A stretch of DNA of 11,040 bases from Dehalococcoidia bacterium (GTDB taxonomy: Bacteria; Chloroflexota; Dehalococcoidia; E44-bin15), in NCBI GenBank assembly GCA_030638665.1, contig DAOWEF010000028.1, forward strand, positions 1 to 11,040, written 5' to 3'. Below, piece after piece: positions 1 through 6,524 of the stretch (position 1 is its first letter; each line of letters opens with the position of its first letter). The translations under genes were made by a program, and so were the position numbers. The notes below the pieces were generated by a model. That model searched no databases. It was not told the origin of the DNA and worked only from the letters and a program-made list of their open reading frames with translations.

Positions 1-716
1 CCCCGCTTTGTGGTGTTGCGCCTGTCCTTGTAGCTTCTCATACCTTTGCTGTTAATAACCAATATCTCGCCAGGCTCGACATCGCGCAGGAATTGAGCCC
101 CGATGTGGTCCAGGGCGCAACTCTCCGAAGCGAGCACCCAGCCACCATCGAGCCTGCCCAGGCAGAGGGGGCGAACTCCTAGCGGATCGCGAACCCCGTA
201 AAGGCTGTCCTCGGTCAGGAGCACTAGAGAATAAGCGCCCACCAGTCTCCTCATCGCATGGCGGATCCGCTCGTTCCAAGTCTTTCTGGTGGAGGAGAGG
301 ATAAGGTAGGCGATGATCTCTGAGTCTGTGGTGGTAGTGAAGTTATAGCCCTGCTCCTCAAGCTGCTGGCGCAACTCTCTGGCATTGACGATATTACCAT
401 TATGTCCCAGGGCGAGTTTGCCTGCTGGGCCCTCGACTACGATAGGCTGGGCGTTACCGGCGCGACTGGAGCCGGTGGTGGAATATCGGTTATGTCCGAT
501 GGCGATCTCGCCACCGAGCTGACTCAATACAGTTTCATCGAAGGCCTGGGCGACCAGGCCCATCTTGGTGTAAGTGTGAATACGCTCCCCATCGGCGGTG
601 GCGATGCCGGAACTCTCCTGGCCACGGTGTTGGAGGGAATAGAGACCAAAGAAGGTGAGCCTGGCCACATCCTCGCCCGGGGCGTAGACCCCAAAAAGGG
701 CACAGCATTCTTGCAT
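1..716 (-). CDS. purF: Amidophosphoribosyltransferase (N-terminal part, cut by window edge)
   Basis: Glutamine PRPP amidotransferase catalyses the first committed step of purine synthesis, making 5-phosphoribosylamine from PRPP and glutamine in the cytoplasm. I read 238 residues without a frame break before the left edge. They cover the class II (Ntn) glutaminase domain: an N-terminal MQECCALFG, SLQHRGQE at 27-34, GHNRYSTTG at 74-82, GHNGNIVNA at 104-112, then TTDSE and VRDPLGVRPL, and finally SESCA and VEPGE. By alignment with ECGVFG-type PurF, Cys5 should be the nucleophile exposed when the short propeptide MQEC is removed; Cys4 beside it is a second cysteine. The phosphoribosyltransferase half lies outside the window. 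No convincing Shine-Dalgarno lies close to the ATG; a GAGGGGG run sits about 15 nt upstream. The gene is 54 bp downstream of the hydrolase gene on the same strand, so co-transcription is plausible. Family assignment is very secure. Confidence 0.95.
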   Translation of the reverse strand, partial: MQECCALFGVYAPGEDVARLTFFGLYSLQHRGQESSGIATADGERIHTYTKMGLVAQAFDETVLSQLGGEIAIGHNRYSTTGSSRAGNAQPIVVEGPAGKLALGHNGNIVNARELRQQLEEQGYNFTTTTDSEIIAYLILSSTRKTWNERIRHAMRRLVGAYSLVLLTEDSLYGVRDPLGVRPLCLGRLDGGWVLASESCALDHIGAQFLRDVEPGEILVINSKGMRSYKDRRNTTKR

Positions 717-770
717 GCGTCTTTTTGTTGCCCCCTCAATATTTATTATATTCCTTCACCTGAGGCGGGG

Positions 771-1553
771 TCAATCCTCAAATACACGAAGTGCTCGGGT
801 GGTAAGCCAGTTCAGCGCGCCGTCCATCGCCTGCTGCTCAACGCGAAGACGATGCCCGGCCCCTTCTATGATCATGATCTCCTTGGGCTCCCCTGCCCGC
901 TTATATAGTGCCCAGGCGCTTGTCAGATCCACTACATCATCCTGGGTCCCGTGGATAATCAGGAGCGGCCTTGGGGAAACTTTTTCGATCTGCTCGATGG
1001 GCTGCACTCCATTGATACCATCCATCCAGTGAGCCACCGATGGCGGGAAACCTTTGTCCTTGATCATGCCTATGCCGCGAAATTGCGCGATGGCGGATTC
1101 TGCGCTCTCGTGGTCGGTGGCGAAGTCAAAGTGGATGGGACAGGCACAGGCGATGAGGGAGGAGACCCTGGAGTCATGGGAAGCAACATAGACGGAGACA
1201 GCGGCGCCGGCGCTAAAGCCCATCAGGGAGATTTTACCCCTGTCCACCTCGCTCATATTGTAAAGATAGTCCAGCGCAGCCACCAAGTCCCTGGTCCAGC
1301 CAGCAATATCGAAGTTGCCCTCACTATCGCCTGCCCCTCGGAAATTAAAGATAGCAGTTAAAAACCCGGCCTGGCAGAACCTCTCGGCAAGTGCAGGATA
1401 ACCCGGATCGCTGGGGTCCGGGGGGCCTCCTCGGGGTATGCCGTGGCACAGGCAGAGAGCAGGAGCGGGTTGCCAATCTTGCGAACCTGGAATATAGACC
1501 TGACCCTTAAGTTTAATACCTTCCGATTTGAATGAGATATCCCTACGCTCCAT
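771..1553 (-). CDS. Alpha/beta hydrolase, dienelactone hydrolase/esterase-like
   Basis: A 260-residue single-domain serine hydrolase of the alpha/beta fold, probably a cytoplasmic esterase or peptidase-like enzyme of unknown substrate. Visible landmarks are an oxyanion-region HGIPRGG at 37-43, a FNFRGAGDSEG strand-loop at 69-79, the nucleophile elbow GFSAG at 112-116 (Ser114), HGTQDDVV at 201-208 giving the probable acid Asp205, and GAGH at 231-234 with catalytic His234. The triad therefore looks complete. There is no signal peptide or membrane segment. The ATG lies 2 nt after the tlyA stop, with AAAGG about 7 nt upstream inside the end of tlyA, so the two genes form an operon and are probably translationally coupled. 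Nothing in the context identifies the substrate. The fold is secure, the specific function is not. Confidence 0.85.
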   Translation of the reverse strand: MERRDISFKSEGIKLKGQVYIPGSQDWQPAPALCLCHGIPRGGPPDPSDPGYPALAERFCQAGFLTAIFNFRGAGDSEGNFDIAGWTRDLVAALDYLYNMSEVDRGKISLMGFSAGAAVSVYVASHDSRVSSLIACACPIHFDFATDHESAESAIAQFRGIGMIKDKGFPPSVAHWMDGINGVQPIEQIEKVSPRPLLIIHGTQDDVVDLTSAWALYKRAGEPKEIMIIEGAGHRLRVEQQAMDGALNWLTTRALRVFED

Positions 1554-1555
1554 CG

Positions 1556-2317
1556 CTACACCTTTAATAGCACGAAGAACTCCCGATTTCCCGAGGCTCC
1601 CAGGATAGGTGAGGGGGTGAGACCGCTGAGCCGGAACCCTTTATCGCACTCTCCCTGTTCCTCGGCACCCCATTTGATGGCCCAGGAGATAAACCGTCCC
1701 AGGACGCGGGCGTGAAGCAAGGGGTCCTTAACCAGCCCTCCCTTGCCCACCTGGGCTCGCGCTGCCTCAAACTGAGGTTTCACCAGGCAGATCAACTTAC
1801 CCCCAGGCTTCACCAATTTGGCCACATTGGGCACCACCTTTTCCAGGGAGATGAAGGATAGGTCTATAGTGACCAGGTCAACCGTTTCGGGCAATGAGAA
1901 GGGGTAGCGAGCGTTCACTCGTTCCATGACCACCACCCGGGGATCCACCCTCAATCGGTAGTCCAGTTGTCCATAGCTGACATCGACAGCATAAACTCTG
2001 CTCGCCCCCCGTTTCAGCAGACAATCGGTAAATCCCCCCGTTGCGGTGCCGACATCGAGGGCCACTAGTGAACCGACATCGATGTGGAACTGATCCAGGG
2101 CGTGGGCTAACTTTATGCCCCCTCTGCTCACGAAGGGGGGCTTTTGGCGCAGGCGGATGGTGACATCTGCCCTCATCTGAGTGGCTGGTTTAGCTACCAC
2201 CCTTTCATTGACAAGGACCTCGCCTGCCAGGATCAGGGCATGTGCCTTCTCCATGCTCTCCGCCAGCCCCCGTTCTACCAGCAGAAGATCGAGCCGCCGC
2301 TTCATTATGTTTAGCAT
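1556..2317 (-). CDS. tlyA: TlyA-family 2'-O-ribose rRNA methyltransferase
   Basis: A TlyA/hemolysin A family protein of 253 residues, close to the usual length of about 270. Characterised members use S-adenosylmethionine to 2'-O-methylate cytidines in 16S and 23S rRNA at the subunit interface, and loss gives capreomycin resistance in mycobacteria. An N-terminal S4 RNA-binding domain spans about residues 5-60 (KRRLDLLLVERGL, then EVLVNE). FVSRGGIKL at 62-70 leads into a Rossmann methyltransferase with the SAM motif DVGTATGGFTD at 88-98, TIDLSFISL at 150-158 and LVKPQFE at 178-184. Lys69, Asp152, Lys180 and Glu246 fit the K-D-K-E catalytic tetrad described for the family. The chosen ATG has GGGGAGG upstream with only 3 nt spacing; a second ATG at codon 5 (MKRR) is an alternative start. 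It is the first gene of the leftward operon and diverges from the ribosomal cluster. Confidence 0.93.
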   Translation of the reverse strand: MLNIMKRRLDLLLVERGLAESMEKAHALILAGEVLVNERVVAKPATQMRADVTIRLRQKPPFVSRGGIKLAHALDQFHIDVGSLVALDVGTATGGFTDCLLKRGASRVYAVDVSYGQLDYRLRVDPRVVVMERVNARYPFSLPETVDLVTIDLSFISLEKVVPNVAKLVKPGGKLICLVKPQFEAARAQVGKGGLVKDPLLHARVLGRFISWAIKWGAEEQGECDKGFRLSGLTPSPILGASGNREFFVLLKV

Positions 2318-2325
2318 AAGCCTCC

Positions 2326-2354
2326 CCTGGGATAATAGTCAATCCTGGGATAAT
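2326..2354. repeat. 11-bp direct repeat in front of tlyA
   Basis: CCTGGGATAAT occurs exactly at 2326-2336 and again at 2344-2354, with an 18-bp period. Read on the minus strand, it is ATTATCCCAGG twice. The copy nearer tlyA runs into the GGGGAGG Shine-Dalgarno of that gene. The position would suit an operator for tlyA or an RNA-level control element, but a chance duplication cannot be excluded. Confidence 0.6.
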
Positions 2355-2377
2355 CGTTGGTGAAATATAAAATATGC

Positions 2378-2406
2378 TTGACACATTCCTTAAATAATGG
2401 TAAATT
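2378..2406 (+). promoter_or_regulatory. Sigma-70-type promoter for the rpsL operon
   Basis: A perfect -35 hexamer TTGACA at 2378-2383 is followed after 17 nt by TAAATT at 2401-2406, a 4 of 6 match to TATAAT. The spacer is AT-rich. Transcription would start near 2413, leaving a leader of about 110 nt before rpsL. It is the only strong candidate in the divergent region and points toward the ribosomal genes. I found no equally good promoter for tlyA on the opposite strand. Confidence 0.6.
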
Positions 2407-2469
2407 AATAAGTTAGTGCTCAGTGGACTAGTCTGAGAGATGTCGGCAGGCTGGCAAAACCGGGCTAGT

Positions 2470-2500
2470 AAGGCCGCTCAGCCTTGGGGCTTACGGCCTT
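2470..2500 (+). promoter_or_regulatory. Leader hairpin upstream of rpsL
   Basis: AAGGCCG at 2470-2476 and CGGCCTT at 2494-2500 form a perfect 7-bp inverted repeat. Inside it, AGCC at 2480-2483 and GGCT at 2488-2491 can extend a second stem around a TTGG loop. The structure lies between the putative transcription start and the rpsL ribosome binding site. No uninterrupted U-run follows, so it is a poor intrinsic terminator by itself. AGGCTG at 2448-2453 could alternatively pair with CAGCCT at 2479-2484, which would break the inner stem. Confidence 0.45.
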
Positions 2501-2512
2501 TAATTATGGTTT

Positions 2513-2518
2513 GGAGGT
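2513..2518 (+). promoter_or_regulatory. Ribosome binding site deciding the rpsL GTG start
   Basis: GGAGGT sits 4 nt ahead of GTG at 2523. Translation from this GTG gives the canonical S12 N-terminus (M)[10 protein letters not shown]. The upstream in-frame ATG at 2484 lies inside the leader hairpin and would add 13 residues unlike any S12. Confidence 0.85.
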
Positions 2519-2522
2519 ATAT

Positions 2523-2945
2523 GTGCCTACTGTTAACCAACTGGTGCGAAAGGGGCGCGCAAAGGCTGCAAAGAAGACCAAGACGCCGGCGCTGCATTAT
2601 ACTTACAATGCGCTGAAGGGGAGGATGATGCAGGTAGATGGCGCTCCCCAGAGGCGAGGTGTCTGCACCCAGGTTAAGACGGTGACTCCAAAGAAGCCTA
2701 ACTCCGCGCTGCGCAAGGTGGCGCGCGTCAGGCTCACCAATGGGATGGAGGTGACTGCCTATATCCCTGGGGAGGGACATACCCTTCAGGAACACTCTGT
2801 GGTCCTGCTTCGGGGGGGTCGGGTGAAGGATCTGCCCGGGGTGAGGTATCACATTATTCGGGGTGCTCTGGATGCTGGGGGCGTGGAAGATCGGCAGCAG
2901 GGCCGAAGCAAGTACGGGACGAAACGATCCAAGCGCTCAGGTTGA
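2523..2945 (+). CDS. rpsL: 30S ribosomal protein S12
   Basis: S12 sits at the decoding centre of the 30S subunit and contributes to tRNA selection. The 140-residue product starts (M)[13 protein letters not shown] and keeps the family core: PQRRGVC near 42-48, [11 protein letters not shown] at 55-65, [10 protein letters not shown] at 83-92, and [13 protein letters not shown] at 98-110. The lysines linked to streptomycin response (Lys57/Lys58 and Lys102) are wild type. Asp103 is the position methylthiolated by RimO in bacteria that have that enzyme. Relative to the 124-residue E. coli protein there is an insertion of about 14 residues around 25-41 ([16 protein letters not shown]), as in the longer S12 of Gram-positives and Chloroflexota. 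The start codon is GTG. The gene opens the operon, and rpsG begins 7 nt after its stop. Confidence 0.97.
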   Translation: MPTVNQLVRKGRAKAAKKTKTPALHYTYNALKGRMMQVDGAPQRRGVCTQVKTVTPKKPNSALRKVARVRLTNGMEVTAYIPGEGHTLQEHSVVLLRGGRVKDLPGVRYHIIRGALDAGGVEDRQQGRSKYGTKRSKRSG

Positions 2946-2952
2946 GAATAAA

Positions 2953-3423
2953 ATGCCTAGAAGAGCGAGGGCCACAAAAAGGGAGATACCTCCTGACTCG
3001 CGGTACCGGAATGTAACCGTGGCCAGGCTGATTAATAGGGTGATGACCCGGGGAAAGAAGAGCACAGCAGAGCGGATTGTTTACGAGGCTCTCAATATTG
3101 TTGCGGAGCAGGTGAAAGGGGACCCTGTGGCTACTCTGGAGCAGGCGATCAAAAACGCCACGCCGCTTCTTGAGGTTAAGCCGCGTCGTGTTGGTGGTGC
3201 CACCTATCAGGTGCCTATAGAGGTGAGGACGGGGCGTGGCCTCGCCCTGGCTATTCGCTGGCTCATCAGAGCGGCGCGGGCACGTGGGGGCAAGTCAATG
3301 GCGGAGAAGCTGGCGGCGGAGGTCTTGGATGCCGCCCAGCGGCAAGGAGCCACCGTTAAGAAGCGTGATGATACCCATAGGATGGCGGAAGCGAATCGGG
3401 CCTTTGTTCACTATCGGTGGTGA
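2953..3423 (+). CDS. rpsG: 30S ribosomal protein S7
   Basis: S7 nucleates assembly of the 30S head and lines the E site. The 156-residue protein begins [18 protein letters not shown] and shows the family landmarks: [20 protein letters not shown] in the first half, [14 protein letters not shown] in the beta-wing region, then [11 protein letters not shown] and the C-terminal [15 protein letters not shown]. Length matches the common bacterial form. The ATG at 2953 was chosen because it gives this canonical start; the open frame extends 30 codons upstream into rpsL in another frame and that part is not S7. Upstream AGGTTGAG is a weak ribosome binding site, so coupling to rpsL is likely. The 7-nt gap leaves no room for the long intercistronic S7 autoregulatory element known from E. 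coli. Confidence 0.97.
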   Translation: MPRRARATKREIPPDSRYRNVTVARLINRVMTRGKKSTAERIVYEALNIVAEQVKGDPVATLEQAIKNATPLLEVKPRRVGGATYQVPIEVRTGRGLALAIRWLIRAARARGGKSMAEKLAAEVLDAAQRQGATVKKRDDTHRMAEANRAFVHYRW

Positions 3424-3428
3424 GGAAG

Positions 3429-5510
3429 ATGTCCAGGTCATTACCTTTAGAGCGGATAAGGAATATCGGAATTATAGCCCATATAGATGCGGGTAAAACA
3501 ACGCTTACCGAGAGGATCCTTTACTATACTGGCCGTACTTATAAGATAGGCGATGTGGATGATGGTACCACGGTGATGGACTGGATGACGCAGGAAAGGG
3601 AGCGGGGGATCACCATTACCGCTGCCGCTACTACGTGCCAATGGCTGGACCATCGCATCAACATTATCGATACCCCAGGGCATGTAGACTTCACCGCTGA
3701 GGTGGAGCGAAGCCTTCGGGTCCTCGATGGGGGTATCGTGGTTTTCGATGCGGTGGCTGGTGTTGAGCCCCAGTCGGAGACGGTCTGGAGGCAGGCGGAT
3801 GGCTATGGCGTTCCCCGGATTTGCTTCGTGAACAAGATGGATCGAATAGGTGCCGATTTCTACCGTACCGTGGATATGATCAGGGAGCGGCTGGGCACAA
3901 GTGCCCTGGCCATACAGTTACCCCTGGGAGCCGAGGACTCCTTTGAGGGCGTTATCGATATAGTTACGGAAAGGGCATGGGTCTTCTCTGATGACCCCAA
4001 TGAAAGCCCCGTGGCAGAAGCCATCCCTCATGATTATGAGGAGGTCTCAAGTAGGTATCGGGAGGCGATGATCGAGAGGCTTGCCGAAAGCGATGATCAG
4101 TTGATGACTCTCTACTTAGAAGGGGGCACCATCAATGCATCAGCTATTAAAGAGTCTCTCAGACGGGCTACCATAGCAAATCGAGTGGTGCCCGTTATTT
4201 GTGGCAGCGCCCTGCGGAATAAGGGCATACAGCCCATGCTGGATGCCATTGTTTCCTACCTTCCCTCACCTATTGATGTGCCACCGGTGGTGGGCATCGA
4301 TCCCAGAAATGGCAAAGAGCTTCAGCGCTCCCCCACCGATGGCGCTCCCTTCTCAGCCCTGTCGTTTAAGATAGTCTCCGACCCCTTTATCGGCAGGCTG
4401 GTCTATTTCAGGGTTTATTCCGGGAAGGTGGAGGCTGGGGCTCAGGTCTATAACTCCAGAAGCGAGCGTCGGGAAAGGATCGGGCGACTGCTTCAGATGC
4501 ATGCCAACCGTCGTGAGGAGGTCAAGCGGGTTGAGGCGGGCGACATCGCTGCCGCCCTGGGCTTGAAGGACACCTTCACCGGCGATACGCTGTGTCACAC
4601 CAGTACGCCCATCGTGCTGGAGACGATTCGCTTTCCCCAGCCGGTGATCTCGGTAACCATCGAGCCCAAGTCACGGGCCGAGCAGGACCGACTGGATGAT
4701 GCACTGACCAAACTGGGTCAGGAGGATCCCACCTTCATAACTCGTTACGATGAGGAAACGGGGCAAACGATCATTTCAGGGATGGGTGAGCTCCACCTCG
4801 AGGTGATCGTGGACCGGCTGCTCCGTGAGTTCAAGGTGGGAGCAAATGTGGGCAGGCCCAGGGTTGCCTATAGAGAGACCATCACCGTGCCAGTAAAGGT
4901 TGAGGGGAGGTTCATCAAACAGACTGGGGGCAGGGGGCAATATGGGCATGTCTGGATTGAGCTTCAGCCCAATAAGCGGGAGAGCGGCTTTGAGTTTGTG
5001 AACGGTATTAAAGGCGGTATTATCCCCAAGCAATACATCACCCCTGTGGAGAGCGGGGTCAGAGAGGCTATGGAGGGTGGTGTTTTAGCGGGCTACCCTC
5101 TGGTGGATATTAAGGCCACCCTTTATGACGGAAGCTTTCATGAGGTTGATTCCTCTGAGCTAGCCTTCAAGATCGCCGGCGCCATGGCGCTGAAGGATGG
5201 GGTGAAGAGGGCCAAGCCTATCCTTCTTGAGCCCGTCATGAAATTGGAGGTTGTTACCCCTGAAGGATTCATGGGTGACATCCTTGGAGACCTTAACTCA
5301 AGACGGGGTCAGGTCGCGAGAATCGACAGTCGTGTTACCACAAAGATAATTCGCTGCTTTATTCCTCTTGCCGAGACCTTTGGCTATGCTACCGACCTCA
5401 GGTCGATGAGCCAGGGGAGGGCGACCTTCGCTATGGAGTTTCATCGCTATGAGGAGTTGCCCCAAGATTTGGCAGAGCAACTCGTTGTAAAAGCGGGAGG
5501 AGTGGCCTGA
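3429..5510 (+). CDS. fusA: Translation elongation factor G
   Basis: EF-G is the GTPase that drives translocation of tRNA and mRNA and helps RRF recycle ribosomes. The 693-residue product has all five domains. GTPase motifs are AHIDAGKTT at 17-25 (P-loop), RGIT at 59-62, DTPGH at 81-85 with the catalytic His85, and NKMD at 135-138; GSALRNKG follows further on. Domains II to V are recognisable by [66 protein letters not shown] and the C-terminal [10 protein letters not shown] chose ATG 3429, which gives [14 protein letters not shown] and follows GAGG by 3 nt. A GTG at 3417 is in frame, would add four residues and overlap rpsG by 7 nt, but has no visible ribosome binding site. The stop overlaps the rpsJ start as TGATG. 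No tuf gene follows. Confidence 0.96.
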   Translation: MSRSLPLERIRNIGIIAHIDAGKTTLTERILYYTGRTYKIGDVDDGTTVMDWMTQERERGITITAAATTCQWLDHRINIIDTPGHVDFTAEVERSLRVLDGGIVVFDAVAGVEPQSETVWRQADGYGVPRICFVNKMDRIGADFYRTVDMIRERLGTSALAIQLPLGAEDSFEGVIDIVTERAWVFSDDPNESPVAEAIPHDYEEVSSRYREAMIERLAESDDQLMTLYLEGGTINASAIKESLRRATIANRVVPVICGSALRNKGIQPMLDAIVSYLPSPIDVPPVVGIDPRNGKELQRSPTDGAPFSALSFKIVSDPFIGRLVYFRVYSGKVEAGAQVYNSRSERRERIGRLLQMHANRREEVKRVEAGDIAAALGLKDTFTGDTLCHTSTPIVLETIRFPQPVISVTIEPKSRAEQDRLDDALTKLGQEDPTFITRYDEETGQTIISGMGELHLEVIVDRLLREFKVGANVGRPRVAYRETITVPVKVEGRFIKQTGGRGQYGHVWIELQPNKRESGFEFVNGIKGGIIPKQYITPVESGVREAMEGGVLAGYPLVDIKATLYDGSFHEVDSSELAFKIAGAMALKDGVKRAKPILLEPVMKLEVVTPEGFMGDILGDLNSRRGQVARIDSRVTTKIIRCFIPLAETFGYATDLRSMSQGRATFAMEFHRYEELPQDLAEQLVVKAGGVA

Positions 5511-5818
5511 TGCCCAAGCAGAAGATTCGTATTAAACTCAGGGCTTTCGATCATCGGATACTAGATCAATCGGCAGGGCAGATCGTGGAGGCCGCGGAGC
5601 AGACCGGGGCTAAGGTGGTGGGGCCAGTCCCGCTGCCCACACGCATTAAGAAGTTCTGTGTTATCCGCTCCCCCCATGTGGACAAGGACTCCAGGGAGCA
5701 GTTTGAGATTCGCACTCACAAGCGACTGATCGATATCATAGAGCCCTCTTCCAGGACCATCGATATCCTGACGCGTCTGGATTTGCCGGCAGGGGTGGAT
5801 ATAGAGATCAAGCTTTAG
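5510..5818 (+). CDS. rpsJ: 30S ribosomal protein S10
   Basis: S10 is a 30S head protein and, as NusE, also takes part in NusB-dependent antitermination. The 102-residue product matches the usual length. It reads [19 protein letters not shown] at the start, then [30 protein letters not shown] carries the extended hairpin loop, followed by [11 protein letters not shown] and a C-terminal [11 protein letters not shown]. The ATG overlaps the fusA stop (TGATG, 5508-5512), with GGAGGAG at 5496-5502 placed 7 nt upstream. The str and S10 clusters are therefore directly joined here. A 70-nt gap separates it from rplC. Confidence 0.97.
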   Translation: MPKQKIRIKLRAFDHRILDQSAGQIVEAAEQTGAKVVGPVPLPTRIKKFCVIRSPHVDKDSREQFEIRTHKRLIDIIEPSSRTIDILTRLDLPAGVDIEIKL

Positions 5819-5838
5819 CGGAACGATTTGGCAATGCG

Positions 5839-5864
5839 ATAGATATCTATGTAGGTTAGCTAAC
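5839..5864. repeat. Two adjacent perfect palindromes between rpsJ and rplC
   Basis: ATAGATATCTAT at 5839-5850 is a perfect 12-bp palindrome and GTTAGCTAAC at 5855-5864 a perfect 10-bp palindrome, 4 nt apart in the 70-nt rpsJ-rplC gap. Neither has a central loop, so stable RNA hairpins are unlikely. Dyad-symmetric protein sites or chance are the alternatives. No promoter of comparable quality is visible in this gap. Confidence 0.5.
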
Positions 5865-5888
5865 GGCACAATGGCCTAGTTTAAGAGA

Positions 5889-6524
5889 ATGATCGAAGGA
5901 ATCATAGGGCGAAAGATCGGGATGACCCAGGTTTTTGGGGAGGATAGAACGGTGTCTCAGGTTACCGCCATCGCCGCCGGGCCTTGCTTGGTGACCCAGG
6001 TTAAACGGGCGGAAAAGGAGGGCTACGATGCCATCCAGCTTGGCTTTGGCGAGGCGAAGCGACTCAATTCCCCGGAGAAGGGGCATCTCAAGAAGTTGGG
6101 TATGTTTAAGCACCTCAGGGAGTTTGCAGCAGCGGATGTTGCCTCCATCCAGGTAGGGCAGGTAGTGGATGTGAGCATCTTCAAGACTGGCGATCTCGTC
6201 GATGTCACCGGTACCTCCAAGGGGAAGGGCTTTGCCGGGGTGGTGAAGCGCCATCACTTCGCTGGAGGCCCCAAGACACATGGTCAATCCGACCGCCATC
6301 GCGCCCCGGGCTCCATAGGGGCAACCACTACCCCGGGTAGGGTGTTAAAGGGGAAGAAGATGGCGGGTCATATGGGGAATGAGCGGGTGACAGTGCGTCA
6401 TCTCAGGGTGATTGAGGCGGATGCGGAGCGAAACCTGCTCCTGGTTCGCGGGGCGGTGCCCGGCGCCAGAAACGGGCTGGTCACCATCAAGAAATCTACT
6501 GGCCAAGGAGAAAAACTTGTTTAG
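5889..6524 (+). CDS. rplC: 50S ribosomal protein L3
   Basis: L3 binds 23S rRNA early in 50S assembly and reaches toward the peptidyl transferase centre. The 211-residue product is full length. It begins MIEGIIGRKIGMTQVFGED and contains GTSKGKGFAGVVKRHHFAGG, then THGQSDRHRAPGSIG and the signature TPGRVLKGKKMAGHMGNERVT; it ends NGLVTIKKSTGQGEKLV. The Gln in THGQS is near the region methylated by PrmB in enterobacteria, but equivalence is uncertain. There is no strong Shine-Dalgarno before the ATG, only AAGAGA almost touching it. Its last codons carry the ribosome binding site and TTG start of the ABC permease, an 8-nt overlap. In the usual S10 order rplD follows directly; here two transporter genes intervene. 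Confidence 0.97.
   Translation: MIEGIIGRKIGMTQVFGEDRTVSQVTAIAAGPCLVTQVKRAEKEGYDAIQLGFGEAKRLNSPEKGHLKKLGMFKHLREFAAADVASIQVGQVVDVSIFKTGDLVDVTGTSKGKGFAGVVKRHHFAGGPKTHGQSDRHRAPGSIGATTTPGRVLKGKKMAGHMGNERVTVRHLRVIEADAERNLLLVRGAVPGARNGLVTIKKSTGQGEKLV
6505..6510 (+). promoter_or_regulatory. Ribosome binding site deciding the permease TTG start
   Basis: AAGGAG lies within the last codons of rplC, with exactly 6 nt before TTG at 6517. The only in-frame ATGs upstream (6412, 6421) lie deep in rplC and would add over 30 residues with no family resemblance. The TTG gives the typical short basic N-terminus of FtsX/MacB permeases directly before the first membrane segment. Confidence 0.8.

Noticed and set aside
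717..770. Terminator or promoter between the hydrolase gene and purF
   Set aside because: CCTCA/TGAGG can pair, but the loop is over 20 nt and no U-run or clear promoter hexamers are visible.
402..908. Plus-strand open frame of 168 codons opposite purF
   Set aside because: It is antisense to purF, which reads through in frame with all family motifs; the plus-strand translation resembles no protein family.
951..1361. Plus-strand open frame of 136 codons opposite the hydrolase gene
   Set aside because: Shadow of the alpha/beta hydrolase, which has a complete catalytic triad and a ribosome binding site on the minus strand.
2470..2500. Intrinsic terminator before rpsL
   Set aside because: The stem is good, but only a short mixed TTTAATTATGG follows instead of a U-run, and the hairpin lies within the probable rpsL leader.
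2523..2945. Streptomycin-resistance mutation in S12
   Set aside because: PKKPNSA and VKDLPG are both wild type.
6412..6516. Permease read from the upstream ATG at 6412
   Set aside because: The extra 35 residues are the +1 frame of rplC coding sequence, have no ribosome binding site and lack permease character; TTG 6517 with AAGGAG fits far better.
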